DNA of 64,000 nt from Cloeon dipterum (lineage: Eukaryota > Arthropoda > Insecta > Ephemeroptera > Baetidae). A model generated the notes under the pieces. The model worked only from the letters and a program-made list of their open reading frames with translations, searched no databases and was not told the origin of the DNA. The DNA lies in NCBI RefSeq assembly GCF_949628265.1, contig NC_088786.1, forward strand, positions 41,499,681 to 41,563,680, in the 5' to 3' direction. Of this stretch, positions 12,257 to 23,417 are shown one piece after another (positions within the stretch are counted from its first letter, which is position 1; the number at the start of each line of letters is the position of its first letter). The position numbers were made by a program, and so were the translations under genes.

Positions 12257-13324
12257 AGAAGGACAAGCTTTTAGCTAGTCAAGAGCTTAAAACCGTGACG
12301 AGTTTAAAGCTTGTTAAAACGCGGTCATCGTCAATTTGACAAGTTTTTTCCTTGTCAAATTGACCCATTTTAGATACAGTGCATATAATTTTAGTTGAAG
12401 AAACCCCAGAATCTACGAAGATGACCCTGGAGGCTTTCGACTCTGCTTTTAAATATCAAGAGTACACTGAAGATTCCATATTACGGAAATTTGGAATATA
12501 TTTCAATAAAAAAATCGATGATGAACTCTGCCGTATTGCGAAAGTCAAAATTCAATTTTCTCCGGATCCGGTTTACCTTGACTCAATTCCCCAGATTACG
12601 CAACTGGAGGTATACTCAATTTTTTATACTGCCGAATAGATGTTAAAAGTGTATTTTTTGGCAGAATTGCGACGACATCCATATTTCTCGTAGTGCGTGC
12701 GATATAATGAATTTGCATCACAGCCTGAGAAAAGTAGGAGAACATTTGAAAGAACTCCGCCTCTTTTGCTATCAGGAAGAACCGAAATTTACGTTCAGAC
12801 ACATTTTTGAACACTGCAAAAGATTGGAGACCCTCCGTTTACATGAATTGTATGTCGCTGACGATGACGAGCCGATAGAATCTTTCGGAAAACTGAAGGA
12901 GTTATACTGGAACAACGAGTAATATTAGTTTTGGTCTTTAAAATTGAAATCTTCATATTTTCTTCTTATTCACAGAAGCCAGGGATACCCCATCACTCTG
13001 AGCACGATTCTCTCTGCACCACTTCTTCGAAAAATAGAGATCAAGGCCGACTTATTCGACCTGGGCAACAAACAGGCACTGTTCAATCGCATAAGAAACC
13101 GCGAGATTTGCAACAACGTTCAGGAATTTACAATTAAAGATGTGAAAAGAGATAATCCCAATTTTCGTGACTTAATACAATTGTTAGATGAAATTGAGAC
13201 AGTCAATTCTTCATCAGAAACTGTCACTCTCCGGCTAAGGCGACGTCGAGATTTCCCCGTGATGACAGAAAGTTGGCCAAGGATCCACAACCAAATGCAA
13301 TTTACCCTCTCTACAATCGATTAA

Positions 13325-13690
13325 ACAACTTTGCCGCTAACATGATGAATTTGCAGATGTCTATGAAGGTTTTCTCGATTTTTCGTGAAGATTGCTATCA
13401 TGTAGCAAAATAAATAATGAACAACCCATATGTACATAAAATAAAGGATGTGGTGCGAAAGGGAACGAAATCTATATATGTATTTTATTTCTAAGCTTCC
13501 TTCTTTATGTTCGTTCATTTCGGACAATCATCGCTTAGAATTGATCAGAAATGATTCTAGATATTATTAAGATCTATAAATATTTCATTTTAATATATAT
13601 AAGTGGTGAAAATTATTTAAATACGAAAGCAGTTTAAAATCATAATTTATATAGAGTCAAATTTTCTCGTATTTGGCGGCTCGCAGCTTC
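13325..13690. other. 3' flank of LRR-like copy 3
   Basis: AT-rich sequence with no coding signal. Possible polyadenylation signals (AATAAA-like) occur near 13410-13440. Confidence 0.35.
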
Positions 13691-13843
13691 TTAAGATGAG
13701 GCGGATCGCGGACACTTGACCTTGAAACGCTGTACAGTGAAGTATCCTTTATGCCAAGCGTTGCCATTTTCTTTCAAGGTTGCGTTGCCGTTAATCCACC
13801 CCATAAAATCAGCTCTTGTTGAGCATGAATCAATTATTTGGTC
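13691..13843 (-). pseudogene. Unidentified terminal coding exon fragment
   Basis: On the minus strand, after a possible AG acceptor near 13844, an open frame of about 50 codons ends at TAA (13693-13691). It contains FMGWINGNATLKENG, then WHKGYFTVQRFKVKCP. Composition is protein-like, with Trp, Gly and Cys rather than simple sequence. No partner exons are visible upstream on the same strand, so it is probably a solo exon or remnant. I do not recognise the family. Confidence 0.3.
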
Positions 13844-13899
13844 TCGATTTTAGAAGCTTTAGAGACGGTATAATTAAATTAGCCGCGGTTTCGGTCAGT

Positions 13900-14379
13900 T
13901 GCATTTGCGCGCCTAATGTTTCATTATTTAACGAAATAAAAAGCAGCGCATAATTGAAGTCAGGATTCAAGCGAATCAAACAGCTTGCTTCGCCGATCCA
14001 TCGTCGAACGAAAACAGAAGATATTCAAATAGGGAAATAAACGCTCCTAAAAAGATTAGTGCCGAGGTAAGGTTTAAGAAAAAATATATTTGATCAGAAG
14101 AAGCAATCAAAAGAGAAGAAATCTTTAGGCAGCAGAGATTCCTAGATATCCATTGGCATTATTTGGATCATTTTTTGTCCTTTGTGCGGAAAAATGTGTG
14201 AAGTGACGAAAATTTTTGGAATGGTTTATTGATTCGTAAAGAGATAAAATAGAAAACTCTTCGAATCGTTCACATTTCAGGTGCTCTCCATTTCATCAGT
14301 CAGCCGTCTTCTCCCAATTCGATCGCTCGTGCTTATTAGTACGTGCTATTAGTTGGAAACATTTCTTTCTCCTGCTGAA
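13900..14379 (+). promoter_or_regulatory. Promoter and 5' leader of the 14.4-kb zinc-finger gene
   Basis: A probable untranslated exon ends near 14065 (GCCGAG/GTAAGG), with an acceptor at 14279 (CATTTCAG). The segment 14240-14379 is matched in inverse orientation upstream of the minus copy (25640-25780), including GAAAACTCTTCGAATCGTTC. No TATA box is obvious. Confidence 0.45.
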
Positions 14380-15126
14380 ATGTCACGCAAGGATAGGTAA
14401 ATATTTGTTTTATAGCAGCAGATGAAAAAACAAGTGAAAAATCACGATGATTGCGGTGTTAATTTTCTTATTATTGACAGCTCTAAAGTTGAAATAGATG
14501 CATTGGGGCAAGATGAAGTTCAACCACAGGAATTTGCAGGTCTTGAAGTAGATGGCAATGCAGGACATTCATCAGGTGCAAACAAAGATCGGAATTTGAA
14601 GAGAAAGAACGACTACCTTGGCAAGAAGGAGGAAAACCAAGAAGCAAAATTGCCAAAAAAGTCTACGTCTTCAAATGAGATCAAAAAACGAGGCAATAAT
14701 AGTGGTGAATGCTGGGAATGCGAGAGGGTGTTTACCGATATTTTCAATCACTCCAAGAGAAAGCACAACGGAGAGTTGGAAAAGTGCACCGCCAGTGATC
14801 GCGTTTGCAAGAAATATTTCGACTCGGCCCACAACCGAATCGAACACGAGCAGTGGCAGCATCCGGAGCGAAAGGAATTCTGCTGCCAGCTTTGCCATCA
14901 CTCGACAGATAGAGGAGATAATTTGAAAACTCATGTTCGACGAAAGCATTCGGAAAAGAAAATCAAATGCGGAGAGCTGAAGTGTGGCAAGATGTTTGGC
15001 TCACAGGCAGATTTGAGGCATCATGTCAAGTGGTGTCACACAATGGAAAGATGTGCCAAATGCGGCAAAGAAATGAGCCTGGATGCACTTGATAAGCACA
15101 ACCGGTATGTTAATTGTGCTCAGTAA
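14380..15126 (+). CDS. C2H2 zinc-finger protein, five fingers
   Basis: Two exons: a tiny first exon 14380-14396 (MSRKD plus 2 bp) and 14481-15126, about 220 residues. I chose this start rather than the longer open frame from 14422 because the copy at 25.6 kb has the same short ATG exon, GTAAAT donor and TTGACAG acceptor. A lysine-rich linker with a KRKN patch precedes the fingers: CWEC with HSKRKH, CTASDRVC with HEQWQH, CCQLC with HVRRKH, CGELKC with HVKWCH, and CAKC with KHNRYVNC. The alternation of C-x2-C and longer C-C spacings is shared with the modular family further right. A nuclear DNA- or RNA-binding role is inferred. Confidence 0.75.
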
Positions 15127-15374
15127 TTTAAGGAGGAGTGGCTGATTATGGAGTGACGTGGCTTTATGCTTAAATTTTAATTTATTTTTAAGATTCATTC
15201 TATAGGACTTTGTCACTTAAAATAAAGATGAATTTTAGCTTTACGATATAGATATATGAAGTGTGAAATCAAATCTTATAAATTTTCAATCAATTTTGTA
15301 CAATGTTAACTTCAACTATGACGATAGAAAATCTATACACATTTAGAGAATAATAAAGCAGCAATTAAACAACT

Positions 15375-15590
15375 TAAGGAAAAAATCAATTCCTTAAGTG
15401 TTTTTCAGCAGAAATTGAATTTGAATAGTATTAATTTGTCGACGGTTTTTGGCATGTAAAACACATGTATACTATAGTCAAATACAGCCCGAAAAGATGG
15501 CCAAGAACTTGAACCAAAATTGATTTATTTAATGCACACTTATATGGGAAAAAGCGGTTTTGCATTCTTGTTTTGATCACCATTAGTACG
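15375..15590. repeat. 3' flank segment also found at 8516-8735
   Basis: About 210 bp shared with the copy inside the BTB fragment. Here it is the normal downstream flank of the zinc-finger gene and ends about 120 bp before the 3' end of the large minus-strand gene. Confidence 0.6.
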
Positions 15591-15713
15591 TTTAAGATAT
15601 TTTCACTCAAATAAAAATGCAGTAATAGATCTAAACCCGATTTTATTCAAACCACTCGTTTTTCACGCAAGAAAACTATGCTAAGATCAAAATAAGGTGA
15701 GAAACAAATTTTC

Positions 15714-18700
15714 CTATGGTTTTACGCAGATAAAGGCTTGGACATAGTTTGGGAAAAAAGAATAATTCTGCGGATTCATATAATTGTCAATGAGGAACGG
15801 CGGATACCAGACAGAAGTGAGAAAATTCCTAGGAGGCACCGTAAGTAAGAGCGAATCTTCGCAGGGATATCTTTTTGACGACTCATAGTAGAAGATATCC
15901 TGCAAAATGGTGCGGCTGTTGCACCACACCTCGTGCGTCGCGTTGATGAACTCCGTCTCTCCCACGAACATATTATCAAAATATTGCCAATTACTTAAAA
16001 TTTTAATCGTATCATAGTCCGTCTCGGTCTCAGGCTCCATAAGCTTCATTCCCAAGGAACAGCAGTGTTTGTATATATCCACTGGATTCTGTTATTTTAT
16101 AAGATTTTCTGTTACTATACGAGTAGTTATTTTAAGGACTTTGAAATTTAGACTCTTTTTTTACAACTTATTCAAATCGTTATGAGCACTTTTAGGCATT
16201 TTAAACATTTTTAAAATAACCTAAAGCCAACGATGAACATTATATTATGATTCAACGATTTAAATAGCCCAGTCTAAAGATCAAAACCTTATAATAAAAT
16301 TGAATAATTACTAGCATTCCACCAATATCAATTTTGGAAACATAATAAGTTTTGCCCTCCAGTTGTCTCAAGGTTCCATTGCTATCTAATACGCGAAAAA
16401 AATTAATTCATTGAAATGTCATACAAAACTATTTCCAGCGTACCTAAACCAAATTTATTCAGCTTATCTACGGCAGTTTGCTTTTAAAAAGAATCCAATA
16501 AATTCGATAAATTCGAAACAAAATGATAAATACATACATCAATAACGCAGGGATAGTTTTCTGAGAGCCAACAACGTCGGCGCACGGGAACACAACCGAT
16601 TGGAGGGGAAGACTAAAAGTCATTTTAGAATAAATTAAGCAGAAATAATATCATTTTCTTACGATTGATCCATTATCGTAATTATTATAGATTATTTTCG
16701 AAACCACGTCAGGCGCATTCCGTTGGCAGCACCTGTACATTTCGTAGGCAGTCGTGCAGTCCTCATTAAACTCTAAATAAATGGATTAAATCGTTCTCAA
16801 AATGGAATTTATAAAATGCAAACTAATTGTGCTGCACTGGAGGAAGGCAGCCATTGCCTGCTCAAGCAAAACAGGATTTTCCTGGGCTACCAGTTCTATT
16901 TGCCGCAACACTTCCATGCTCATTGCCTTTCCAAGCTCAAACTAAAATAAATTTAAATTAAATATTTTCAAGCTTGTCAAATATATAAAAATACCAATCC
17001 CATTTCAGATCCGATGCATTTTATAAAGCACTGGAAGTAATAAAATTGTTTTCTCAAAAATTCAGGTTGAAATATTAAATTAACCATCAGGTTCCGCGAG
17101 ACGCTTGCCGCAAGGAAAGCAGTCGCGTTAAAAAGCAGGTCAATTTGTTCTGAAACAAAATTAGTTTAAAATCAGAATCACTGCCAAATTTTCGTTTCAA
17201 CCTAAAGGCACGTCCCAGATTTCTGCGCATTCCATCTCCATAGCCACGTTGGGAGTGGCTTTTTTTCGAATCTCGCAAAGGGGATTTTTCTGTTCTGCAC
17301 AGTCGGCTGTTGCCAGCAGTGCCGTTCCGTTTCTAACCTCGAGATAAACGCAAGCAAGACCTGCCTTTGGATGGCCAACCTTCCACTTGATTTCGGGGGA
17401 AACAAAGTCCCGATTCCTCGAACACCACCGGAATTTCGAAGGGCAACCCTGATCTGTTCCAGACAGCCAGAAGTCACCGTTTCCATCTGAATAGTGTTTT
17501 TATAAGGTATTAATTTGTCACAGTGAAAGATAATCCCGCACTCTGGATGAGTTTGGAAAAGCAATTCAATTTCCCGACCGACTCCATCGAGGCCAGGGTC
17601 AGGCCGATTTCGCAGCATTTATCCCGAGCTGTTGCCCAGCTAGCCTTAGATTTCAGAAGGATAAAATAGATCGAAGCCAATTTAATAAGGAATTATACCG
17701 CGCTTTTGGTGAAGTTTAGAAACATTCGTCCACATCCTTGGTACCAGTCTCCATAACTCACATAGTCTTTTTTATTTAAAAACGTAATTGTCCATTCTTT
17801 CACTCTCTTCAATGACAATTAACAAACCTGTTAGCTCCAGATCGTTATGTTCATTATAGTTGAATAGCGTATTCTTAAAAAAAAACAATTCAAATTGTTA
17901 TATTTAAATCAAATTAATTTAAAAATTAATTTAACTGATCGTTGGCAGCTCCCAGTTGGACAAGTAGCAACACACATCAAAGGAGGTTTGATGATCAGAG
18001 ACTAAAATTTCCCCAGCAGTTTAATCGAAATTCGCATTTCTCTAATTCAAATACCTTGCACGCAAAACTGTAATGGTTTGCACAGTTTCTGTCGGACAAG
18101 ATTGTTCCTGTTGAGTTAAAAATGAAGCGAAAGTGGATGCAGCTCTCATTGCCGCCTTTGTTGTCTGGCTGTCCTGTCTCCCACACGAGATCTTTGGTGA
18201 AAATTGCTGGACCAGATGGCTCGCACCACGACCAAAGGCCTGCCGACGAGCCCTTAATCGTTCCTGAGGTCCAGAAATTTGAGGTTGCTTTCCAGTTGGC
18301 TAGTAAATCCAGATAATAATGTTCAAAGTTCATTATCAAAAATAATTTCAGTCTTATAATGTGATTGTCCTTAATAATTAATTCTATAAGAACAAATAAT
18401 CACTTTTTGTAAAACTAGTCACGACTTTCTGCTCGGCCAGATTATCGATATTGAACGCATCCATTCCCAAAGCGCAACAATGTGCGTAGTTCTCCAACCA
18501 AGTCATCTAAAACAAATAAATTATTTGTAATATAGCCTTCTCTCTTGATTTGTATATTAATTGATCAAAACCGGCTTATTTCCAAAGAGATAAGTGTAGT
18601 TTCCGATGGCAGTCCAAAACCCGTAAGAGGGCGAATCTACAATAAAACGAAGTTTATTCATTTGTATCTTAATATATCCTAAATTTACCCTTCAAGCTTC

Positions 18701-21700
18701 CAGAAGAATCAAATAAAGAATTCTAAAATTTGATTTTTAAGTAAATAAATTTCCCTTTTAAAAAAGTCCAAACCTTTTTGATGCAAACGTCGCTGCTAGG
18801 ACATTCAACGGTGTACTGGCAGATAAACGGCAGGCTCTCACTGCAGTTTTTGTGCACTGTCCCACTGGCGGCAGTGGCAGAAATGACGAAAGCCAAACAG
18901 CGTTCGGCGGGAGTTGGTGCTGCCGTGGTTGAAAGCCAGAATTTATTCGAGGAAATCAACGTGGGAGACATGTTGTAGCCCGTCGAACACCACGAGTACT
19001 GACTCAACGGCGCACAAAGCGGATCCACGTTCGAGCCACTCGTCCAATAAATTCCGGCTGACGAACATAATTCTTAGGCTGTTTGATAAAATCATTTTAA
19101 AAATCTTATTTACCGCTCAAGCTAGTCAAGCAGTCAAATTCCTCGAGAGAAGTTACGGCCAAGAGAGCCATGTTCAGCGCCTTGCACCGCAATCCGGCCT
19201 CGTTTCTCGGCACCTTAAATTTCATTCAAATTAATTCATTCGAATTTATATCAAAATCATTGTTACATTGACGCTTGAAACGTAATATTTCCTATTTGTG
19301 CACTTTGGTGGAGCTATTGCTGAGCCATCGACTGAGATTAAGGATTCAACACTCTATAGAGTTTAGTTTTTATATTTAATTTTGTTCAAACCTGTGTTCG
19401 GCATTGCTGTTGGATTCTTTCAAAAGAATAGAATGTCGGTTCATTAAATAATTAATATGTATTATATATATTTAGTGCAAAATTGGCTGCTATTTTGTTC
19501 TAAGCCACGTATTAAGTGATATAGACTCTATATAAATTTGTAAATTACCGCCAAGAAGTTGTTGAAATCTGCACAGTCCAGGAGACATGGAAGAGGCTAA
19601 TGCAGGAATGGCATTTCGAAAAAATAAACTGTTTTAAAATAACTTTGACATATCTACAGTCGTAGTAGTAGCAGTAGTGGTTGTTGTTGTTGTTGTTGTT
19701 GTAGCTGTAGTTGTTGTTGCAGCTGTAGTTGTTGTTGTTGTTGTTGCAGCTGTAGTAATTGTTGTTGTAGTTGTTGTTGTCGTAGTGGATTTTGCGGATG
19801 TAGCGGTAGTTAGCAAAGTAGTTAAAGTTGTTGTTTTTGTAGTAGTTAGAATGCTTGTCGATGATGTCGCCCGAGTGGTTGTTCTAATTGACAATCTAAA
19901 AACACATCTCTTTAACGAAAAAAAATTGCAAAATATATAGAAATTTTTACGTAGGAATTGGAGTGGTTGGAGAAGTTCGCTTAATGGTTGTCACAGGTGT
20001 AGTCGCTCTGAATTGAATTACTTCTTATAATTTCGTGGAGTAGTCTAAATAGAAACTATACTTTTTCTTCGTAGTTGTAGCTTTGACGGTGGTTTTCATT
20101 CCTGGTGGATCAGGCACCTCGCAAACAAAGTTGGAAACCATGTCGCATGAAATCCCCTCGAGACCTAGAGCGCTGAGACCGAGACAGTCGCCATCATTTG
20201 AAGGATCTTTGGGTGGGAGAAGTGCAGAGGCCAAATCTCCCAGCCAATCGGTGCCCCCGTCGGTGACCTTTTCCATCGAGGTCAAGAACGTGGTTGCTGA
20301 CAGGCCTAATAAGCGAGAGGATGCCATCAAGAATTCTGTATGGCAGTCCATAATCACCAATGTCTCCGAGAAAATCCTTAACTGGGTCGAGCTCAGCGAT
20401 CGAGCCAAGAGACATAAGCTCCAGACCATTGTCTTTGCATATGGTTGTAGCCTCGGGAATTGTAGCACGGTTCTCGGGAACTATTAAGTTTTTTCCCCCA
20501 ACGAAGTTCAGAACAGCTAATTCAAGAGAATTATAAAACAATAATGATATTTAAAATATTTCGAACCATCTTCAATTGAAGTCAAAGAGTCCAAACCCCT
20601 GAATAAATATAACAAAGCATCGAAACTTCTATTAATTCATCGTTAAATTACAAAGTTGATGCATCATCCTCCTTCGGATCTTCGCAAATAAAATGGTTCT
20701 TAGTATTGCACGAGCTGTTGAAATATTGGTCTTCCTTTTGCACCAGACAATCGCCAGGACCTCCGGGAGGATCTTCAGATCCCCAATTCGATAATAATTT
20801 TGCTCCTTCCTCGACCAGAGACGAGAACGACGAAAAAACCGGTGCTTTGAGCAAATCTATAAACGAATCAATCGATTTCTGATGTATGACTCTCGCGCAA
20901 TTACAAGAAACGAATTAACCTATATACTGTAAATAGTCTGAAATGTCTGCTGCTTCGCTTTGACTGTCCAAAGAGGCAATTTCCATCTGGTCCTTTTCGC
21001 AAATTTTCTTCGCATCGGTAAATGTAGCCTGTTTAAAATACATTTTAGTAATAGTTCAATCGTTGTAGGTAAAATTTCACTATCTCATCGGGAAACTTGT
21101 ATTTCTTCGTTCCGATCCTGACCATTTTATCAGAAGGCGCTATGTGGTAATTTTGAATTAAAATATAAAACATAATAATAAATATGGTTTACAATTAAAA
21201 ACGGTCCGCCATCCTGAAAAAAGAAGCATGCATGGTTGTAGAAAAAAATATGATTAGTTTAATTTTTAAAGTTTGATGTTATACAAAAAGATAAAAGTAA
21301 ACACTTTTTAAGGATTATGTGTAACATAATATTAAATTTAGTTTTGAAACTCAGTTTTACCATTGGATTTTGTTGTAGCTCTTCTATAAGATAGTAAATT
21401 AAATTTCAAATCATATAAGGAATCTTGAAATTACTGTTTTGCAGTAGTTTTCCTAGGTTTTGCTCCTGGTGGATCAGGGACTTGACACACAAAGTTTGAA
21501 ACCGTGTCGCACGATATTCCCTCGAGACCTAAAGCGCTGAGACCGAGACAGTCGCCATCTTTTGATGGGTCTTTGGGTGGGAGAAGCGCAGAGGCCAAAT
21601 CTCCCAGCCAATCGGTGCTCCCATCGGTAATCTTTTCCATCGAGGTTAAAATTGTGTTTGTCGGGATGTCTAAAACTATTATTAATAGTTACTAGGGAAA

Positions 21701-23417
21701 TCGTTTTATCTAAAATACCAAAATCCTTGATTAAGTCCTGGACAGGTCCGAGTTCGACGAGTGAGCTCAAGGACATGAGTTCTAAGCCCTTGTCCTGGCA
21801 AATGCCTTTCGCCTCGGGAATCGAAGCTTGTTCCTCGGGAATCAGCATATTTTTCCCGTTAATAAAATTCAGAACCGCTATTTTCGAAAAATTAAAAAAG
21901 ATCACAAATTAAATCCAATTCAAAACCATCTTCAATTGATGACAAAGGTTCCAAGCCCCTATAAAATTGGGATGTAACTAAATTTTTAATCAGTAAAGAA
22001 ATTTACTCATCCTCTTTGGGATCTTCGCAGATGAAATTGTTTTTCGCTTGGCATGAACCGTTGAAAAACTTTCCTCCCTTTTGCACTGAGCAGTCACCTG
22101 GTCCTCCGGGAGGATTTTCAGTTCCCCAATTTAATAATAATTTCGCTCCTTCCTCGATCAAAGACGTGAAAACTGGTTTATCAGACAAATCTGAACAAAA
22201 GTCAAAATTGAAGATTATTTGCATCAATACGGAAATAACTCTTTTAACCTATGTATTGCAAATATTCCGAAATCTTTTCTACTTCAATTGGACTGTCCAA
22301 AGATGCGATCTCCATCTGGTCCTTTTCGCAAATTTTCTTGGCATCGGAAAAAGTAGCCTTGTTTAATTTAGAAAACATTTGAGCTTGTATATTGCTAAAA
22401 TAACAAAATAATACCTTGGCAAAAGGAAACTTGTACTTCTTATTGCCAATTTTAACCTTTTTTAAAGAAGGTGCTGTTAATAATTATCTTAGTAAGATTA
22501 AATATTTATTTCAAAAATATTTACAGTTGAACATCGTGCGCCAACCTATAAAATTAATTTCATAAAATTTGCGGCGTAGATTCAAGCGGAAGTGGTGTTC
22601 GCGATGGAAAATTTTATTCCGGGAATTGTTAATTTTTAAAAATCGATGATGCAGTGCAGAAAACACACGTCACAAGTTTTCAACGTATATTTAATTATTC
22701 GGAAATTTATAAGACTCTCAATTTCACCGTTGTATTTTGATGTTCTATTTCTGCAAGGTAGAGAAGAGTCACATTATATATATAAACTAAGGTAAAATGA
22801 AACTATGTACCTGTTTTTATTCCAATTTGATTTTGAGCATTTCTTTTGGCCACAGCATTTGATTATGTAAGATCTCCGTGTTGAGGTGGTTTTAACTTGA
22901 AATATATTCAATAGATACGATGAAGGGAGGAAATTAAAAATAAAATTTATATACTGATGATTTTTCGGTCCAAAGGGGCGGTTACACTGATTATTTTTCC
23001 TTTAGTTTTGATTCCTGTGGAAGAGTTCCGGTCTATTTTACTTAATTGTGTTTGAAAATGATTAATTTTCCATTATAAATACGAACCAACAGCTAATTTC
23101 TTGGTGGATCCTTTCTTCGTGTCTGATTGAGCCTGAAAATAATGATTATTTTTCGAGCACTCACTCAAATTATACAAATCATACGAGAAAACACAAAATT
23201 ATGCAGAAAAGAGCAAATTTTGTTGATTTCATCGTTAAATCAAATTAAGTTTTCGAACTGACGGCAGGCACGATACTGTTTTTGATGGCAGAAGCAGAGC
23301 ACATCGGTGGTGCTTATATCCTGTGCTAGTTTGTGCGACGGAAGTGAGGCGCTCGTGTTTGGTCGAGCGAACAGAAAATTCCACGAGAAGTAGCAAGGCC
23401 ATATAGCAGCGAAGCAT
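15714..23417 (-). CDS. Secreted mosaic protein: eight C-type lectin domains, mucin segment and an OBP domain
   Basis: More than 30 short exons on the minus strand. An ATG at 23417 opens a hydrophobic signal peptide (MALLLLVEF core). Lectin domains follow: A 22497-22003, B 21905-21431, C 21160-20640, D 20520-20083. A threonine-rich mucin stretch lies at 19960-19640. Then come domains E 19320-18740, F 18690-18000 (with a QPD sugar-binding motif), G 17760-17250 and H 16380-15714. Domains show WLSG/WTSG strands, the GDC and FIC cysteines, and linkers such as ECPSSDVC. A six-cysteine OBP domain sits between G and H. The exons I checked from 17644 to 15714 join in one frame to the stop. The first few exons after the signal peptide are uncertain, and two separate genes (A-D and E-H) cannot be excluded. 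An immune or extracellular recognition role is inferred. Confidence 0.75.
16663..17240 (-). other. Odorant-binding-protein (PBP/GOBP) domain within the lectin gene
   Basis: Exons 17486-17202 (end), 17149-17085, 17030-16995, 16941-16824 and 16772-16663 join in frame. Cysteine spacing is C1-x30-C2-x3-C3-x42-C4-x8-C5-x8-C6, inside the classic insect OBP signature. Local reads include MECAEIWDVP at C1, CFIKCIGSEMGL at C2-C3 and DCTTAYEMYRC at C5-C6. It follows lectin domain G (ending NPLCEI) after about 12 residues and is followed by a short Cys-rich linker and domain H. OBPs are normally stand-alone secreted proteins of about 120-150 residues. Confidence 0.88.
19640..19800 (-). repeat. (ACA)n-type codon repeat encoding polythreonine
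   Basis: Plus strand reads (GTT)n with GTA and GCA interruptions. In the minus-strand frame it gives runs of threonine with some alanine, a typical O-glycosylated mucin linker between lectin domains D and E. Length is likely variable between individuals. Confidence 0.8.

Larger units (their letters stand above)
11102..12381. mobile_element. Non-autonomous inverted-repeat DNA transposon in an LRR exon
   Basis: The left end begins CACTGTATCTAAAATG and the right end is its exact reverse complement (CATTTTAGATACAGTG). Both are followed inward by GACAAGGAAAAA-type sequence, so the terminal repeat extends about 35 bp with mismatches. It is flanked by CA on each side (11100-11101 and 12382-12383), a 2-bp target duplication. 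Removing the element and one CA restores the host frame, which confirms the borders. It has no transposase. CACTG ends with a 2-3-bp duplication resemble the CACTA/CMC group, but that assignment is tentative. The interior holds a 91-bp minisatellite and a GC-rich block. Confidence 0.85.
10423..13324 (+). pseudogene. LRR/F-box-like copy 3, interrupted by a transposon
   Basis: Paralogue of 1024-2588 with exons 10423-10537, 10593-10798, 10866-12609, 12665-12918 and 12976-13324. Exon 3 holds a 1,280-bp insertion (11102-12381) with a 2-bp target duplication. Leaving it out gives a 462-bp exon 3 (465 bp in copy 1) and a complete frame of about 461 codons. With it, translation runs into the element and stops at 11268. 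Apart from the insertion there is no other stop or frameshift, so the insertion is young, or the element is removed in the transcript. I found no splice pair at its ends that restores the frame. Sequence divergence from copies 1 and 2 is higher than between those two. Confidence 0.75.

Noticed and set aside
11105..12373. The LRR-exon transposon acting as a clean intron
   Set aside because: Using GT at 11106 and AG at 12373 or 12379 leaves the frame shifted and creates a stop within a few codons.
14422..14480. Upstream extension of the zinc-finger frame starting at 14422
   Set aside because: The equivalent stretch in the 25.6-kb copy and the conserved ATG exon with donor and acceptor show this is an intron.
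19677..19940. Plus-strand open frame of almost pure valine
   Set aside because: Mirror image of the polythreonine mucin exon on the minus strand.
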